Both the position numbers and the translations under genes were made by a program. A DNA stretch of 64,000 nucleotides from Pseudomonas guineae (GTDB lineage Bacteria; Pseudomonadota; Gammaproteobacteria; Pseudomonadales; Pseudomonadaceae), in NCBI RefSeq assembly GCF_900113745.1, contig NZ_FOQL01000001.1:62001-126000 (forward strand), given 5' to 3'. The notes beneath the pieces were generated by a model. The model was given only the letters and a program-made list of their open reading frames with translations. It searched no databases and was not told the DNA's origin. Each line of letters opens with the position of its first letter. Position 1 is the first letter of the stretch. Positions 42,007-50,303 of this stretch are shown piece by piece.

Positions 42007-42915
42007 CTATTTCGGCTGGTATGTATTGAAGTACACCTTGGCTAACGCCTGACCTTTTGCGAGTTGGTCAGGAGTTAGCTTATTGGCAGCAATATCTCGG
42101 CCTTTGACTGCGTCCGCATAACCATTCGCGGCAGCAACTGAAAACCACGCATAGGCTTCCTTGTTGTCCTGAGGCACGCCTTGGCCATTGCCGTACATAA
42201 TCCCAAGATTCGACTGCGCGCCGGCATTGCCCTGCTCTGCGGCGAGGCGGTACCACTTAACCGCTTCCTTGTAGTCCTGAGGCACGCCTTGGCCGTCGTA
42301 GTACCTCAGCCCGAGATTCACCTGCGCGCTGGCATTGCCCTGCTCTGCGGCGAGGCGGTACCACTTAACCGCTTCCTTGTAGTCCTGAGGCACGCCTTGG
42401 CCGTTGCCGTACATGTACCCGAGATTGGACTGCGCGCTGGCATCGCCCTGCTCTGCGGCGAGGTGGTACCACTTAACCGCTTCCTTGTAGTCCTGCGTTA
42501 CGCCTTCGCCGTTGCTGTACATAATCCCAAGATTGAATTGCGCGCCGGCATTGCCCTGCTCTGCGGCGAGGTGGTACCACTTAACCGCTTCCTTATAATC
42601 CTGCGCCACTCCATAGCCGTTGCTGTAAGCATATCCAAGATCGTATTGCGCCGAAGTCTCGCCCTGCTCTGCGGCGAGGCGGTACCACTTAACCGCTTCC
42701 TTGTAGTCCTGAGGCACGCCTTGGCCGTTGCCGTACATGTACCCGAGATTGGACTGCGCGAGGGCATTGCCCTGCTCTGCAAGTGGCTGCCATTCAGACA
42801 AAGCGGTTTTGAAATCGCCCTTATCATAAGCCGCAAAACCTTCAGCGAAACCAGCATAGGCATTACTCAGGTAGGCTGTGATTGCCAGGGCAACCAGCGA
42901 GTGACGTAGCGACAT
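42007..42915 (-). CDS. Secreted Sel1-repeat (TPR-like) protein
   Basis: A 302-residue exported protein: signal peptide about 1-21 (ending NAYA), then six consecutive 36-residue Sel1 repeats with consensus AEQGNAxAQxNLGxMYxNGxGVPQDYKEAVKWYxLA, and a C-terminal ANKLTPDQLAKGQALAK helix. Such solenoids mediate protein contacts in the periplasm. The repeats are almost identical at DNA level, so the number can change by slippage or recombination. The gene lies between two copies of a 48-bp repeat at the right end of the island, in a cargo position. Confidence 0.9.
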   Translation of the reverse strand: MSLRHSLVALAITAYLSNAYAGFAEGFAAYDKGDFKTALSEWQPLAEQGNALAQSNLGYMYGNGQGVPQDYKEAVKWYRLAAEQGETSAQYDLGYAYSNGYGVAQDYKEAVKWYHLAAEQGNAGAQFNLGIMYSNGEGVTQDYKEAVKWYHLAAEQGDASAQSNLGYMYGNGQGVPQDYKEAVKWYRLAAEQGNASAQVNLGLRYYDGQGVPQDYKEAVKWYRLAAEQGNAGAQSNLGIMYGNGQGVPQDNKEAYAWFSVAAANGYADAVKGRDIAANKLTPDQLAKGQALAKVYFNTYQPK

Positions 42916-43119
42916 GGGCGAACAATCCTTGTTGGAATATGCACGGAAGTGCTTTGAATAATGCGCGTGCTACTCAAAAAGTTCACTGTTGTAAACTTTT
43001 ACAGTGACCAGTTGAGCGAGGAAGCATTGTTCATCTATCGCCGCAACAGAACGTTCCGCGCGCGCGAGGCTGACGAATTAGACAATCAATCAAGTCTGAC
43101 GCTGATCTGGCGTGAGAGG
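42916..43119. other. Probable Sel1 promoter region
   Basis: A 204-bp stretch upstream of the Sel1 gene, less GC-rich than its surroundings. A 60-codon frame runs through it on the plus strand, but it has no ribosome site and runs into the repeat's G-tract; I do not count it as a gene. Confidence 0.4.
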
Positions 43120-43208
43120 GAGGGGGGGGGAGGTAAAAACTAGGCGCTCAAGGTATGCCCGAACGACGGGGGGAACCTTTTTCTTACGTCCCCAAAATTC
43201 GTGTTTTG
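43120..43208. repeat. Fourth copy of the ~90-bp repeat
   Basis: Positions 43161-43208 match 41752-41799 of unit 3 at 47 of 48 bases. The part before that keeps the G-run and AAAA block of the other units with more changes. Confidence 0.8.
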
Positions 43209-43236
43209 AAAATAAGTTGTTTAACGCGGACTGGTT

Positions 43237-43259
43237 ATGTGGGGATAGGTGTGGGGATA
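43237..43259. promoter_or_regulatory. Candidate integrase arm sites, right end
   Basis: ATGTGGGGATA (43237-43247) and GTGTGGGGATA (43249-43259) repeat every 12 bp, with the sequence and spacing seen at 33494-33517. They lie 50-72 bp inside attR. Confidence 0.55.
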
Positions 43260-43308
43260 AGGCGCTATGGAAAAATAAAAGCTAATAAATACAAGAACCT
43301 ATAAACTT

Positions 43309-43336
43309 AAAAACCCGCTCAGTGAGCGGGTTTTTT
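43309..43336. repeat. attR: right copy of 28-bp island boundary repeat (terminator hairpin)
   Basis: Identical to attL. It lies 19 bp after the etfA stop on the minus strand and serves as the etfA terminator. Confidence 0.87.
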
Positions 43337-43355
43337 GTTAGCTGGGAAAGCGGGT

Positions 43356-44285
43356 TTAAACCAGTTTTTCCAACTCAGGTACAGCATCAAACAGATCAGC
43401 AACCAGGCCATAGTCAGCTACCGAGAAAATCGGTGCTTCTTCGTCCTTGTTGATCGCAACGATCACTTTGGAGTCTTTCATACCTGCCAAATGCTGAATC
43501 GCGCCGGAAATACCGACGGCGATGTACAGCTGCGGCGCGACGATCTTGCCAGTCTGACCGACCTGCATATCGTTCGGTACGAAACCTGCGTCAACTGCGG
43601 CGCGGGAAGCACCTACAGCAGCGCCCAGCTTGTCAGCCAGCGCGTAAAGGTGCTTGAAGTTGTCACCGTTCTGCATGCCGCGGCCGCCGGAAACGACGAT
43701 CTTGGCAGCAGTCAGTTCAGGACGGTCGGATTTGGCCAGCTCTTCACCGACGAAAGACGATTTGCCTGCATCCGCTGCACCGCTAACGGCTTCAACAGCA
43801 GCACTACCGCCTTCAGCGGCAACCGGATCGAAACCGGTGGCGCGAACGGTGATGACTTTAACGGCGGCGGACGATTGCACAGTGGCGATGGCGTTACCGG
43901 CATAGATCGGACGCTTGAAGGTATCAGCGCTTTCAACCGCGATGATTTCCGAGATCTGATCAACGTCCAGTGCAGCGGCAACGCGCGGCAGAATGTTCTT
44001 ACCATTGCTGGTAGCAGCAGCCAGGATGTGGCTGTAACCCTTGCCCAGCTCGGCAACCAGCGGCGCAACGTTTTCCGGCAACTGATGCGCGAAAGCAGCG
44101 TCGTCAGCAACCAGCACCTTGGCCACGCCAGCAATTTTTGCGGCGGCTTCGGCAGCGGCGCCGCAAGCGGCACCCGCAACCAGCACGTGGATGTCACCAC
44201 CGATCTTCACTGCGGCTGCAACTGTGTTCAGCGTGGCAGGAGCCAAGGCGGCATTGGTGTGTTCAGCGATAACCAGGATAGTCAT
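43356..44285 (-). CDS. etfA: Electron transfer flavoprotein alpha subunit
   Basis: FAD-binding subunit (309 residues) of the carrier that collects electrons from acyl-CoA dehydrogenases such as AtuD. The N-terminal domain starts [11 protein letters not shown]; the C-terminal FAD domain has [13 protein letters not shown] (about 197-209), [40 protein letters not shown] and [21 protein letters not shown], all family signatures. Its ATG follows the etfB stop codon directly, with GAAGG 8 nt upstream. Confidence 0.96.
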   Translation of the reverse strand: MTILVIAEHTNAALAPATLNTVAAAVKIGGDIHVLVAGAACGAAAEAAAKIAGVAKVLVADDAAFAHQLPENVAPLVAELGKGYSHILAAATSNGKNILPRVAAALDVDQISEIIAVESADTFKRPIYAGNAIATVQSSAAVKVITVRATGFDPVAAEGGSAAVEAVSGAADAGKSSFVGEELAKSDRPELTAAKIVVSGGRGMQNGDNFKHLYALADKLGAAVGASRAAVDAGFVPNDMQVGQTGKIVAPQLYIAVGISGAIQHLAGMKDSKVIVAINKDEEAPIFSVADYGLVADLFDAVPELEKLV

Positions 44286-45035
44286 TTAGATTACCTTCGC
44301 CTCGTTCTTCAGTTTCTCGACCAGTTCAGCCACAGACTTGACCTTGATGCCGGCGCTGCGGGTAGCAGGCGCTTCGACTTTCAGGGTCTTCACGGTGGAA
44401 ACGGTAGAAACGCCCAAGTCAGCCGGGGTTACAGTTTCCAACGGCTTCTTCTTGGCCTTCATGATGTTCGGCAGCGACGCATAGCGCGGCTCGTTCAGTC
44501 GCAGGTCAGTGGTCACGATAGCCGGTAGGCTCAACGCAACGGTCTGCAGACCGCCGTCGATTTCACGGGTTACATTGACCTTGTCGCCCGCCACTTCCAC
44601 TTTGGAAGCGAAGGTGCCTTGAGCGAAACCAGTCAGCGCGCCCAGCATTTGGCCGGTCTGGTTGTTATCGCTGTCGATGGCCTGCTTGCCGAGGATCACC
44701 AGCTGCGGCTGCTCTTTATCAACAACCGCTTTCAGCAGTTTGGCAACCGCCAGGGAATTCAGCTCATCGGCCGATTCAACCAGAATGGCACGGTCAGCAC
44801 CCAGCGCCAGTGCGGTACGCAGCTGCTCTTGAGCAGTTGTCGGGCCGATGGTTACAACAACGATTTCGCTCGCAACACCCTTCTCTTTCAGGCGTACAGC
44901 TTCTTCCACGGCGATTTCGCAGAAAGGGTTCATCGACATCTTGACGTTCGCAAGATCAACGCCGCTGTTGTCCGCTTTGACGCGAACTTTGACGTTGTAG
45001 TCGACCACTCGTTTGACAGCTACAAGAACCTTCAT
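44286..45035 (-). CDS. etfB: Electron transfer flavoprotein beta subunit
   Basis: AMP-binding partner of EtfA, 249 residues. It starts [17 protein letters not shown] and has the family segments [17 protein letters not shown] (about 35-51), [28 protein letters not shown] (about 118-134) and [29 protein letters not shown] (about 183-211). GAGG lies 6 nt before the ATG at 45035; the frame stays open further upstream but without a ribosome site. Confidence 0.96.
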   Translation of the reverse strand: MKVLVAVKRVVDYNVKVRVKADNSGVDLANVKMSMNPFCEIAVEEAVRLKEKGVASEIVVVTIGPTTAQEQLRTALALGADRAILVESADELNSLAVAKLLKAVVDKEQPQLVILGKQAIDSDNNQTGQMLGALTGFAQGTFASKVEVAGDKVNVTREIDGGLQTVALSLPAIVTTDLRLNEPRYASLPNIMKAKKKPLETVTPADLGVSTVSTVKTLKVEAPATRSAGIKVKSVAELVEKLKNEAKVI

Positions 45036-45215
45036 GGATTCCTCGTTACTCTCCGGTGAATAAGAATGTCGCCAGAAGCGAACATGGCGGGAACTGCAGA
45101 CCGGCCGGAACCGGGAGTCAACCAATAACGGCAGACACAAAACCGTTCGTATCTTGAACGCACGACTTAGGCGGGTCAATACAACGAAGCAGCCAATCGC
45201 AAGCGATGTAGTAAG

Positions 45216-45243
45216 ATTCTAACAGCCCTACAGGAAATTCAAA
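45216..45243 (-). promoter_or_regulatory. Candidate etfBA promoter
   Basis: On the minus strand TTTGAA (45238-45243) and TAGAAT (45216-45221) are 16 bp apart. The -35 box overlaps the palindrome at 45240-45254. Confidence 0.45.
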
Positions 45244-45254
45244 CAAACGTTTGT
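45240..45254. promoter_or_regulatory. PsrA-type operator between etfB and ETF-QO genes
   Basis: The sequence contains CAAAC-N4-GTTTG and a perfect 12-bp palindrome ACAAACGTTTGT (45243-45254). The known PsrA pattern in Pseudomonas is (G/C)AAAC-N2-4-GTTTG. It touches the -35 boxes of both divergent promoters. Confidence 0.6.
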
Positions 45255-45255
45255 A

Positions 45256-45284
45256 TTGGAGCATCGGGAGGCTGCGGATATAAT
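45256..45284 (+). promoter_or_regulatory. Promoter of the ETF-QO gene
   Basis: TTGGAG (45256-45261), 17 bp, and TATAAT (45279-45284). Transcription would start near 45291, about 65 bp before the start codon. Confidence 0.65.
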
Positions 45285-45355
45285 GCGCCAGCATCGCTCA
45301 TGGAACGAGCTCGATCGCCAAATAAAATTAGAGAGCCTTGAGTAGGAGAAAGCCT

Positions 45356-47020
45356 GTGGAACGCGAATTTATGGAATTCGACGTCGTCATCGTCGGCGCC
45401 GGCCCTGCTGGTTTGTCCGCCGCCTGCCGACTGAAGCAGAAAGCAGCCGAAGCCGGCAAAGAAATTAGCGTCTGCGTGGTCGAAAAAGGCTCCGAAGTCG
45501 GCGCGCACATTCTTTCCGGTGCCGTATTTGAGCCCCGCGCATTGAATGAGTTATTCCCAGACTGGAAAGAGCTGGGCGCCCCGCTGAACACCCCGGTCAA
45601 GCGTGATGATATCTACGTGCTGACCAGCGCAGACAAGTCCACTCGCGTGCCTGACTTGTTTGTACCCAAGACCATGCACAACCATGGCAACTACATTATT
45701 TCTCTTGGTAACTTCTGCCGCTGGCTGGCTCAACAGGCGGAAAACCTCGGCGTTGAAATCTATCCAGGCTTTGCCGCCCAAGAAGCGCTGATCGACGAAA
45801 ACGGTTCGGTCTACGGCATCTTGACCGGTGACCTTGGCGTTGACCGCGAAGGCAACCCCAAAGAGGGTTACTACACCCCGGGCATGGAACTGCGCGCCAA
45901 GTACACCTTGTTTGCTGAAGGCTGCCGTGGCCATATCGGCAAGCAGCTAATCAAAAAATTCAACCTCGATTCTGAAGCTGATGCTCAGCATTACGGCATC
46001 GGCCTCAAAGAAATCTGGGACATCGATCCAGCCAAACACGAGCAGGGTCTGGTCGTTCACACGGCCGGCTGGCCGCTGGATATTACTGCTAGCGAAAACA
46101 CCGGCGGTTCATTCCTCTATCACTTGGAAAACAATCAAGTGGTCGTGGGCCTGATCGTTGATCTGTCTTACAGCAATCCACACCTGTCACCGTTCGATGA
46201 GTTTCAGCGCTACAAGCATCACCCAGTAGTTGCTCAGTACCTGGAAGGCGGTAAGCGCGTTGCTTACGGCGCCCGCGCCATCGCTAAGGGCGGCCTCAAC
46301 TCGCTGCCAAAAATGGTCTTCAACGGCGGCGCACTGATTGGTTGCGATCTCGGCACCCTTAACTTCGCCAAGATCAAAGGCAGCCACACCGCGATGAAGT
46401 CAGGCATGCTCGCCGCTGACGCCGTGGCCGATGCGCTGTTTGCTGGCAGTGAAGGTGGCGACCAGCTGACCGGCTACGTTGATGGCTTTAAGGCCAGCTG
46501 GTTGTATGACGAACTGTTCAGCAGCCGCAATTTCGGCCCGGCAATTCACAAGTTCGGCCCGCTGCTTGGTGGTGGTTTCAACTGGGTGGATCAAAACATT
46601 TTTAGCGGCAAGATCCCCTTCACCTTGCATGACACCAAGCCGGACTATGCCTGCTTAAAGCTTGCTGCAGACGCGCCGAAGATCAGCTACCCGAAACCAG
46701 ATGGCAAGCTCAGCTTCGACAAACTCAGCTCAGTATTCCTCTCCAACACTAACCATGAAGAGGAACAACCCTGCCACCTGATGCTTACTGACCCGAGCAT
46801 TCCGCTGAGCAAAAACCTGCCGATGTATGACGAGCCGGCGCAGCGCTACTGCCCAGCTGGCGTTTATGAAATCGTCACGCAGGAAGACGGCGAGAAGAAG
46901 TTCCAGATCAACGCGCAGAACTGCGTGCACTGCAAAACCTGTGACATCAAGGACCCCGCCCAGAACATCAACTGGGTGGCCCCTGAAGGCACAGGCGGGC
47001 CTAACTACCCCAACATGTAA
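45356..47020 (+). CDS. etfD: Electron transfer flavoprotein-ubiquinone oxidoreductase
   Basis: Inner-membrane-associated enzyme (554 residues) that passes electrons from EtfAB to ubiquinone. The N-terminal FAD motif VVIVGAGPAGLSAACRL is at about 10-26, a second block EVGAHILSGAVFEPRAL near 49-65, and the C-terminal 4Fe-4S site has cysteines in RYCPAGVYEI and CVHCKTCDIKDP. I chose the GTG at 45356 (product MEREFMEFDV) because AGGAGA lies 6-7 nt upstream. Confidence 0.95.
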   Translation: MEREFMEFDVVIVGAGPAGLSAACRLKQKAAEAGKEISVCVVEKGSEVGAHILSGAVFEPRALNELFPDWKELGAPLNTPVKRDDIYVLTSADKSTRVPDLFVPKTMHNHGNYIISLGNFCRWLAQQAENLGVEIYPGFAAQEALIDENGSVYGILTGDLGVDREGNPKEGYYTPGMELRAKYTLFAEGCRGHIGKQLIKKFNLDSEADAQHYGIGLKEIWDIDPAKHEQGLVVHTAGWPLDITASENTGGSFLYHLENNQVVVGLIVDLSYSNPHLSPFDEFQRYKHHPVVAQYLEGGKRVAYGARAIAKGGLNSLPKMVFNGGALIGCDLGTLNFAKIKGSHTAMKSGMLAADAVADALFAGSEGGDQLTGYVDGFKASWLYDELFSSRNFGPAIHKFGPLLGGGFNWVDQNIFSGKIPFTLHDTKPDYACLKLAADAPKISYPKPDGKLSFDKLSSVFLSNTNHEEEQPCHLMLTDPSIPLSKNLPMYDEPAQRYCPAGVYEIVTQEDGEKKFQINAQNCVHCKTCDIKDPAQNINWVAPEGTGGPNYPNM

Positions 47021-47026
47021 GGCACT

Positions 47027-47053
47027 AAAAAGGCTCCCTCGGGAGCCTTTTTT
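47027..47053. terminator. Terminator of ETF-QO gene
   Basis: AAAAAGGCTCCC pairs with GGGAGCCTTTTT around a tight loop; it works in both directions and also closes the convergent DUF1285 gene. Confidence 0.9.
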
Positions 47054-47079
47054 ATGTGGACTTAAAAGCACACGAACAG

Positions 47080-47649
47080 TCAGTCTGGCTGCGGACCAAT
47101 CGGGAAAAATTCACCACTGCTCCACACACCCAGCCACGCTTTACCGTCAATTTCCCGCACAACCGCCAGCTCGACCAATTGGTAGAACACATTGCGGTGC
47201 ACCAGCGCCTCCAGATTGGTTCGCACAAGCAGGTAAGGCGCAGGCTCCTCAGTCAGCGCGTCCAACTCGACCCGCAACGGGTGCTCGCTACCTGCCACCA
47301 CCTCATCTTCGACATTGGTGATAAAGCGCAGCACCTGCGCCTCACCCGCACCTTCAACCTGCAGGCTGACTGCCACAAAAGGCGCGTCATCAACCTGAAT
47401 GCCGACCATTTCCACCGGCGTTACCAGCACATACTTATCGCCGTCGCGACGAATAATGGTGGAGAACAGCTTCACCATCGGCTTACGACCAATCGGTGTG
47501 CCCATGTAATACCAGGTGCCATCACGGGCGATGCGCATGTCGATATCGCCACAGAAATCCGGGTTCCACAGATGCACTGGCGGTGGCGCTTTGCCCTCAC
47601 CTTTAGGTATTTGCGCCAGCAGATTGCCGGCCTTATCTGTGTCAGTCAT
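47080..47649 (-). CDS. DUF1285 family protein
   Basis: A 189-residue cytoplasmic protein of unknown function, widely kept beside the etf genes in pseudomonads. It has the DUF1285 pattern [41 protein letters not shown] at about 22-62, then beta-rich blocks ([17 protein letters not shown]). GAGGAGGGG 4-8 nt upstream chooses the ATG at 47649 over upstream in-frame starts. Confidence 0.87.
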   Translation of the reverse strand: MTDTDKAGNLLAQIPKGEGKAPPPVHLWNPDFCGDIDMRIARDGTWYYMGTPIGRKPMVKLFSTIIRRDGDKYVLVTPVEMVGIQVDDAPFVAVSLQVEGAGEAQVLRFITNVEDEVVAGSEHPLRVELDALTEEPAPYLLVRTNLEALVHRNVFYQLVELAVVREIDGKAWLGVWSSGEFFPIGPQPD

Positions 47650-47659
47650 CAGCCCCTCC

Positions 47660-48262
47660 TCAACGCCCCAAACCCAACAAACGCCGCGCATAATCCTGCA
47701 GCGCTGGACCGATAAGATCCTCAGGCTTGGCATCATAAAGCGTCAGCAAGCCTCCACGGCCGCGAATACGTGCAGTATCGACCAAATAACGCGTATTGGT
47801 TTCGATCAGCATCAACTGAATCACACCGCGATCGGTGCCCAACCGATCCACTGCTTCTTGGTCTTCCCATTCTTCAATGGTACCGATGCGGTCGTCGGCA
47901 TAGGCAAAGCGGCTATAGAGCAGATAGTGCGCGCCGGCTTCACGCGCCTCGGCAAGTGACTCTTCAAGGCCGAGCGGGGCCTTAGCGCGGCGCACCATGG
48001 GGAAGTACTCAATGAAGCCTTTGTAAGCTTCCTCGGCTACCACGTTGGGCCGTGGATAAGCGCCACCTGGCGGTACGAAATGGCCCTGGGCAATATAGAT
48101 AAACGAGTCTGCCTGCAAGCGCCAAGAGCTGGCACGACGGGTCTGGCTGTGGTCGAGCACTCCGACATCACGCAGCTGATAAATCGCGCTATCGGCCAGA
48201 TCACTGACCTTCATGCAACCGCCCAGCAGCAACACCCCAACTATTAACAACAGGCTACGCAT
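47660..48262 (-). CDS. DUF4823 lipoprotein
   Basis: A 200-residue lipoprotein with lipobox LGGC (Cys at about 16). The mature part has [36 protein letters not shown] and [25 protein letters not shown], matching DUF4823 proteins of pseudomonads, role unknown. It ends 10 bp before the DUF1285 gene on the same strand, so the two probably form an operon. Confidence 0.83.
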   Translation of the reverse strand: MRSLLLIVGVLLLGGCMKVSDLADSAIYQLRDVGVLDHSQTRRASSWRLQADSFIYIAQGHFVPPGGAYPRPNVVAEEAYKGFIEYFPMVRRAKAPLGLEESLAEAREAGAHYLLYSRFAYADDRIGTIEEWEDQEAVDRLGTDRGVIQLMLIETNTRYLVDTARIRGRGGLLTLYDAKPEDLIGPALQDYARRLLGLGR

Positions 48263-48337
48263 CGTATTTCTCCTGCAACCAGCGACGGAAAACCGGCAGA
48301 TGGAGCCTAGATGCAGGTTTCACGCCAGCCACATTGC

Positions 48338-49228
48338 TTACAGTCCGCGCTGCCACTCCTGGCGCAGATGCGCCTGTTGCGGCGCCTCAATGGCTTGGCG
48401 CACCTGCGCCAACAAGCGCTGCTTATCGGCACCCAACGTGCCCTTGAGCACCAGGTAATTGGACGCGTGATCACTGCGAAAGACCGTATCGCGCAACTCA
48501 AGGCCTTGCAACAAGCGCTCTACCTCGACAAACAACTGCTGTTGGTTGAGCGCCTGGAAATCAGCGAAGCCTCGGCGAAAACGTGCCTCGCCCTGGGGAA
48601 AACTCACCACCAGGGTCGAGAGAAACTCTGGTTGAGTCTCGCTCATCAAGCGCGCCGAATTATCAGCATGCTGCTCACTCAACACCGTACCGCCTAAACC
48701 GTTGAGGATCATCACTGAACGAGCGATGCCAGCCTGGCCGAGCTTATCCAATGCACTTAGGCTGGACGCATAGGTCTCGCCTTTGTTCACAAGCGCCAGT
48801 ACCTCGTCATCGCCCGACTCACAGCCGACATACGCCATACCCAACCCCGCATCGGACAGCTCTTTGAGCTCGTCGACCGATTTCTTGCGCAGGTTGCGCG
48901 GTAAGCAATAGCTAGACACCCGGGTGACGCTGGGCATGTGCTCACGAATAGCGGTAAGGATGGTCAGCAAGCGTCGCGTCGGCATCACCAGCGCATCACC
49001 GTCAGCCAGGAATACCCGCTGCACGATCATCCGCTCGCCAGTCAGGCGAATCTCTTCAAGCACCTGCGCCTCATCGCGGGCACGGAATTTCTTCTGCTCC
49101 TGGGTATACATTTCACAGAACGTACAGTTGTTCCAAGAGCAGCCATTGGTCACGGGCAGGATAAGTGAATGGGCTTCGCTGGGCGGCCGGAATACCGGTT
49201 CGATGTAGCTGATGGGGAAATCTTGCAT
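48338..49228 (-). CDS. Radical SAM protein of unknown substrate
   Basis: A 296-residue radical SAM enzyme. The cluster cysteines are in GCSWNNCTFCEMY (about 30, 35, 38), a CX4CX2C spacing known in this subfamily in place of the usual CX3CX2C. SAM-binding VFLADGDALVMPT, YVGCESGDDEVL and MILNGLGGTVLS follow. The reaction is unknown. I take the ATG at 49228; a GTG three codons upstream is possible and neither has a clear ribosome site. It lies downstream of moaA by 28 bp on the same strand. Confidence 0.85.
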   Translation of the reverse strand: MQDFPISYIEPVFRPPSEAHSLILPVTNGCSWNNCTFCEMYTQEQKKFRARDEAQVLEEIRLTGERMIVQRVFLADGDALVMPTRRLLTILTAIREHMPSVTRVSSYCLPRNLRKKSVDELKELSDAGLGMAYVGCESGDDEVLALVNKGETYASSLSALDKLGQAGIARSVMILNGLGGTVLSEQHADNSARLMSETQPEFLSTLVVSFPQGEARFRRGFADFQALNQQQLFVEVERLLQGLELRDTVFRSDHASNYLVLKGTLGADKQRLLAQVRQAIEAPQQAHLRQEWQRGL

Positions 49229-49255
49229 GCTCTTCACTCACCGCAGACGGCAGTC

Positions 49256-50224
49256 TCAGCCGCCAATAATCTTCATCACAGTGGCACCGCCGGAAAACGC
49301 CACATCTTGTTTGTCACCCAAGGCTTTGACTAACAGGCCCTGTAAGGCAGGCAACGCCTGATGCCGAGGCTTATCGAGCAGATCGCCGACATAGTGGCGA
49401 TTACTCGACGACAGACACCCATGCAGCCATCCCGTCGAAGACAAGCGCAGCCGCGAGCAGGTGCGGCAGAACGGCACGCTCTCATTGGCGATCACGCCAA
49501 AAAAACCCAACCCTGGAATCTCATAGCGCAGCGCCGTGGCATCCACAGGGGCAGCCGCCTGAGTAAAGGCATAGCGCTCGGCTATCATCGCCAGCAACTC
49601 GGGCATCCCAACAAACTGACGCTGAAAGCCGTTGCCGTCGCGCGCCAGATGGCCCATGCGCATCAACTCGATAAAACGCAGCTCAAAGCCATTGGCCAGG
49701 CAGTACTCAAGCATTGGCACGACTTGGTCGAGGTTCTGGTCGCGTAACGGCACCATATTGACCTTGATATGCAGCCCCGCAGCCCTAGCCTGCTGCAAAC
49801 CTTCGAGCACAGTGGCCAAATCACCGCCACGAGCAATACTGCGGAATGCCTCAGCATTCAGAGTATCTAAGGAAATATTCAAGCGGCGGATGCCGCACTC
49901 AAGCAGCAACGGCAGCTTACGCGTCAGCAACTGAGCATTACTGGTCAGGCTGATATCAGCTAAGCCTAATTGGCTGACACCGCGCAGAAAGGCTTCCAAC
50001 TTGGGGCTAACCAGCGGCTCTCCACCGGTAATGCGTACGCGCTCAATACCTGCGGCTTCGATCAGATAAGCCACGCCACGCAGCATGGCATCTGCCGAGA
50101 GTTCATCTTGCGCGGCCACCAAGCGCTTGCCGTTAGGCACGCAGTAGGTGCAGGCATAGTTACAGGCGGCGGTAAGACTGACACGCAAGTTACGAAAGCG
50201 CCGGCCCTGACGGTCAACGATCAT
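49256..50224 (-). CDS. moaA: GTP 3',8-cyclase MoaA
   Basis: First enzyme of molybdenum cofactor synthesis (322 residues). The N-terminal radical SAM cluster is CNYACTYC (Cys 21, 25, 28); ITGGEPLVSP follows at about 66-75; the C-terminal second cluster has FCRTCSRLRLSSTGWLHGCL; and the chain ends in Gly-Gly (VMKIIGG), needed for MoaA activity. The start at 50224 gives the common length; an ATG 4 codons upstream is the alternative. No other moa gene is near, so it may be an extra copy. Confidence 0.92.
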   Translation of the reverse strand: MIVDRQGRRFRNLRVSLTAACNYACTYCVPNGKRLVAAQDELSADAMLRGVAYLIEAAGIERVRITGGEPLVSPKLEAFLRGVSQLGLADISLTSNAQLLTRKLPLLLECGIRRLNISLDTLNAEAFRSIARGGDLATVLEGLQQARAAGLHIKVNMVPLRDQNLDQVVPMLEYCLANGFELRFIELMRMGHLARDGNGFQRQFVGMPELLAMIAERYAFTQAAAPVDATALRYEIPGLGFFGVIANESVPFCRTCSRLRLSSTGWLHGCLSSSNRHYVGDLLDKPRHQALPALQGLLVKALGDKQDVAFSGGATVMKIIGG

Positions 50225-50303
50225 GTACGACTCCAATAAAGGTAGGCACCGAGTATAGAGTCGCTGCCAGCGCAGCTGAGCGCTTATCTACGCGCTGAAT
50301 GCC

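Larger units (their letters stand above)
33359..43336. mobile_element. 9.95-kb phage-satellite-like island (PICI-type)
   Basis: Direct repeats of 28 bp bound a block containing, from left to right, a P4-type integrase, a DUF6387-like gene, alpA, a winged-helix-like gene, small ORFs, primase-like and helicase-like genes, terS, an oppositely oriented RsmF-like gene, a repeat array and a Sel1 gene. Size, gene order and the presence of terS without head, tail or lysis genes fit a phage-inducible chromosomal island. It separates the hydrolase gene from etfA, which end convergently. Confidence 0.85.

Noticed and set aside
42181..42909. 242-codon plus-strand frame opposite the Sel1 gene
   Set aside because: It mirrors the 108-bp Sel1 repeats on the other strand; the Sel1 frame has signal peptide and family consensus, this one has neither.
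42961..43143. 60-codon plus-strand frame near the right end of the island
   Set aside because: No ribosome site, low-complexity end (REREGGGGKN) that comes from the repeat's G-run, no recognisable domain.
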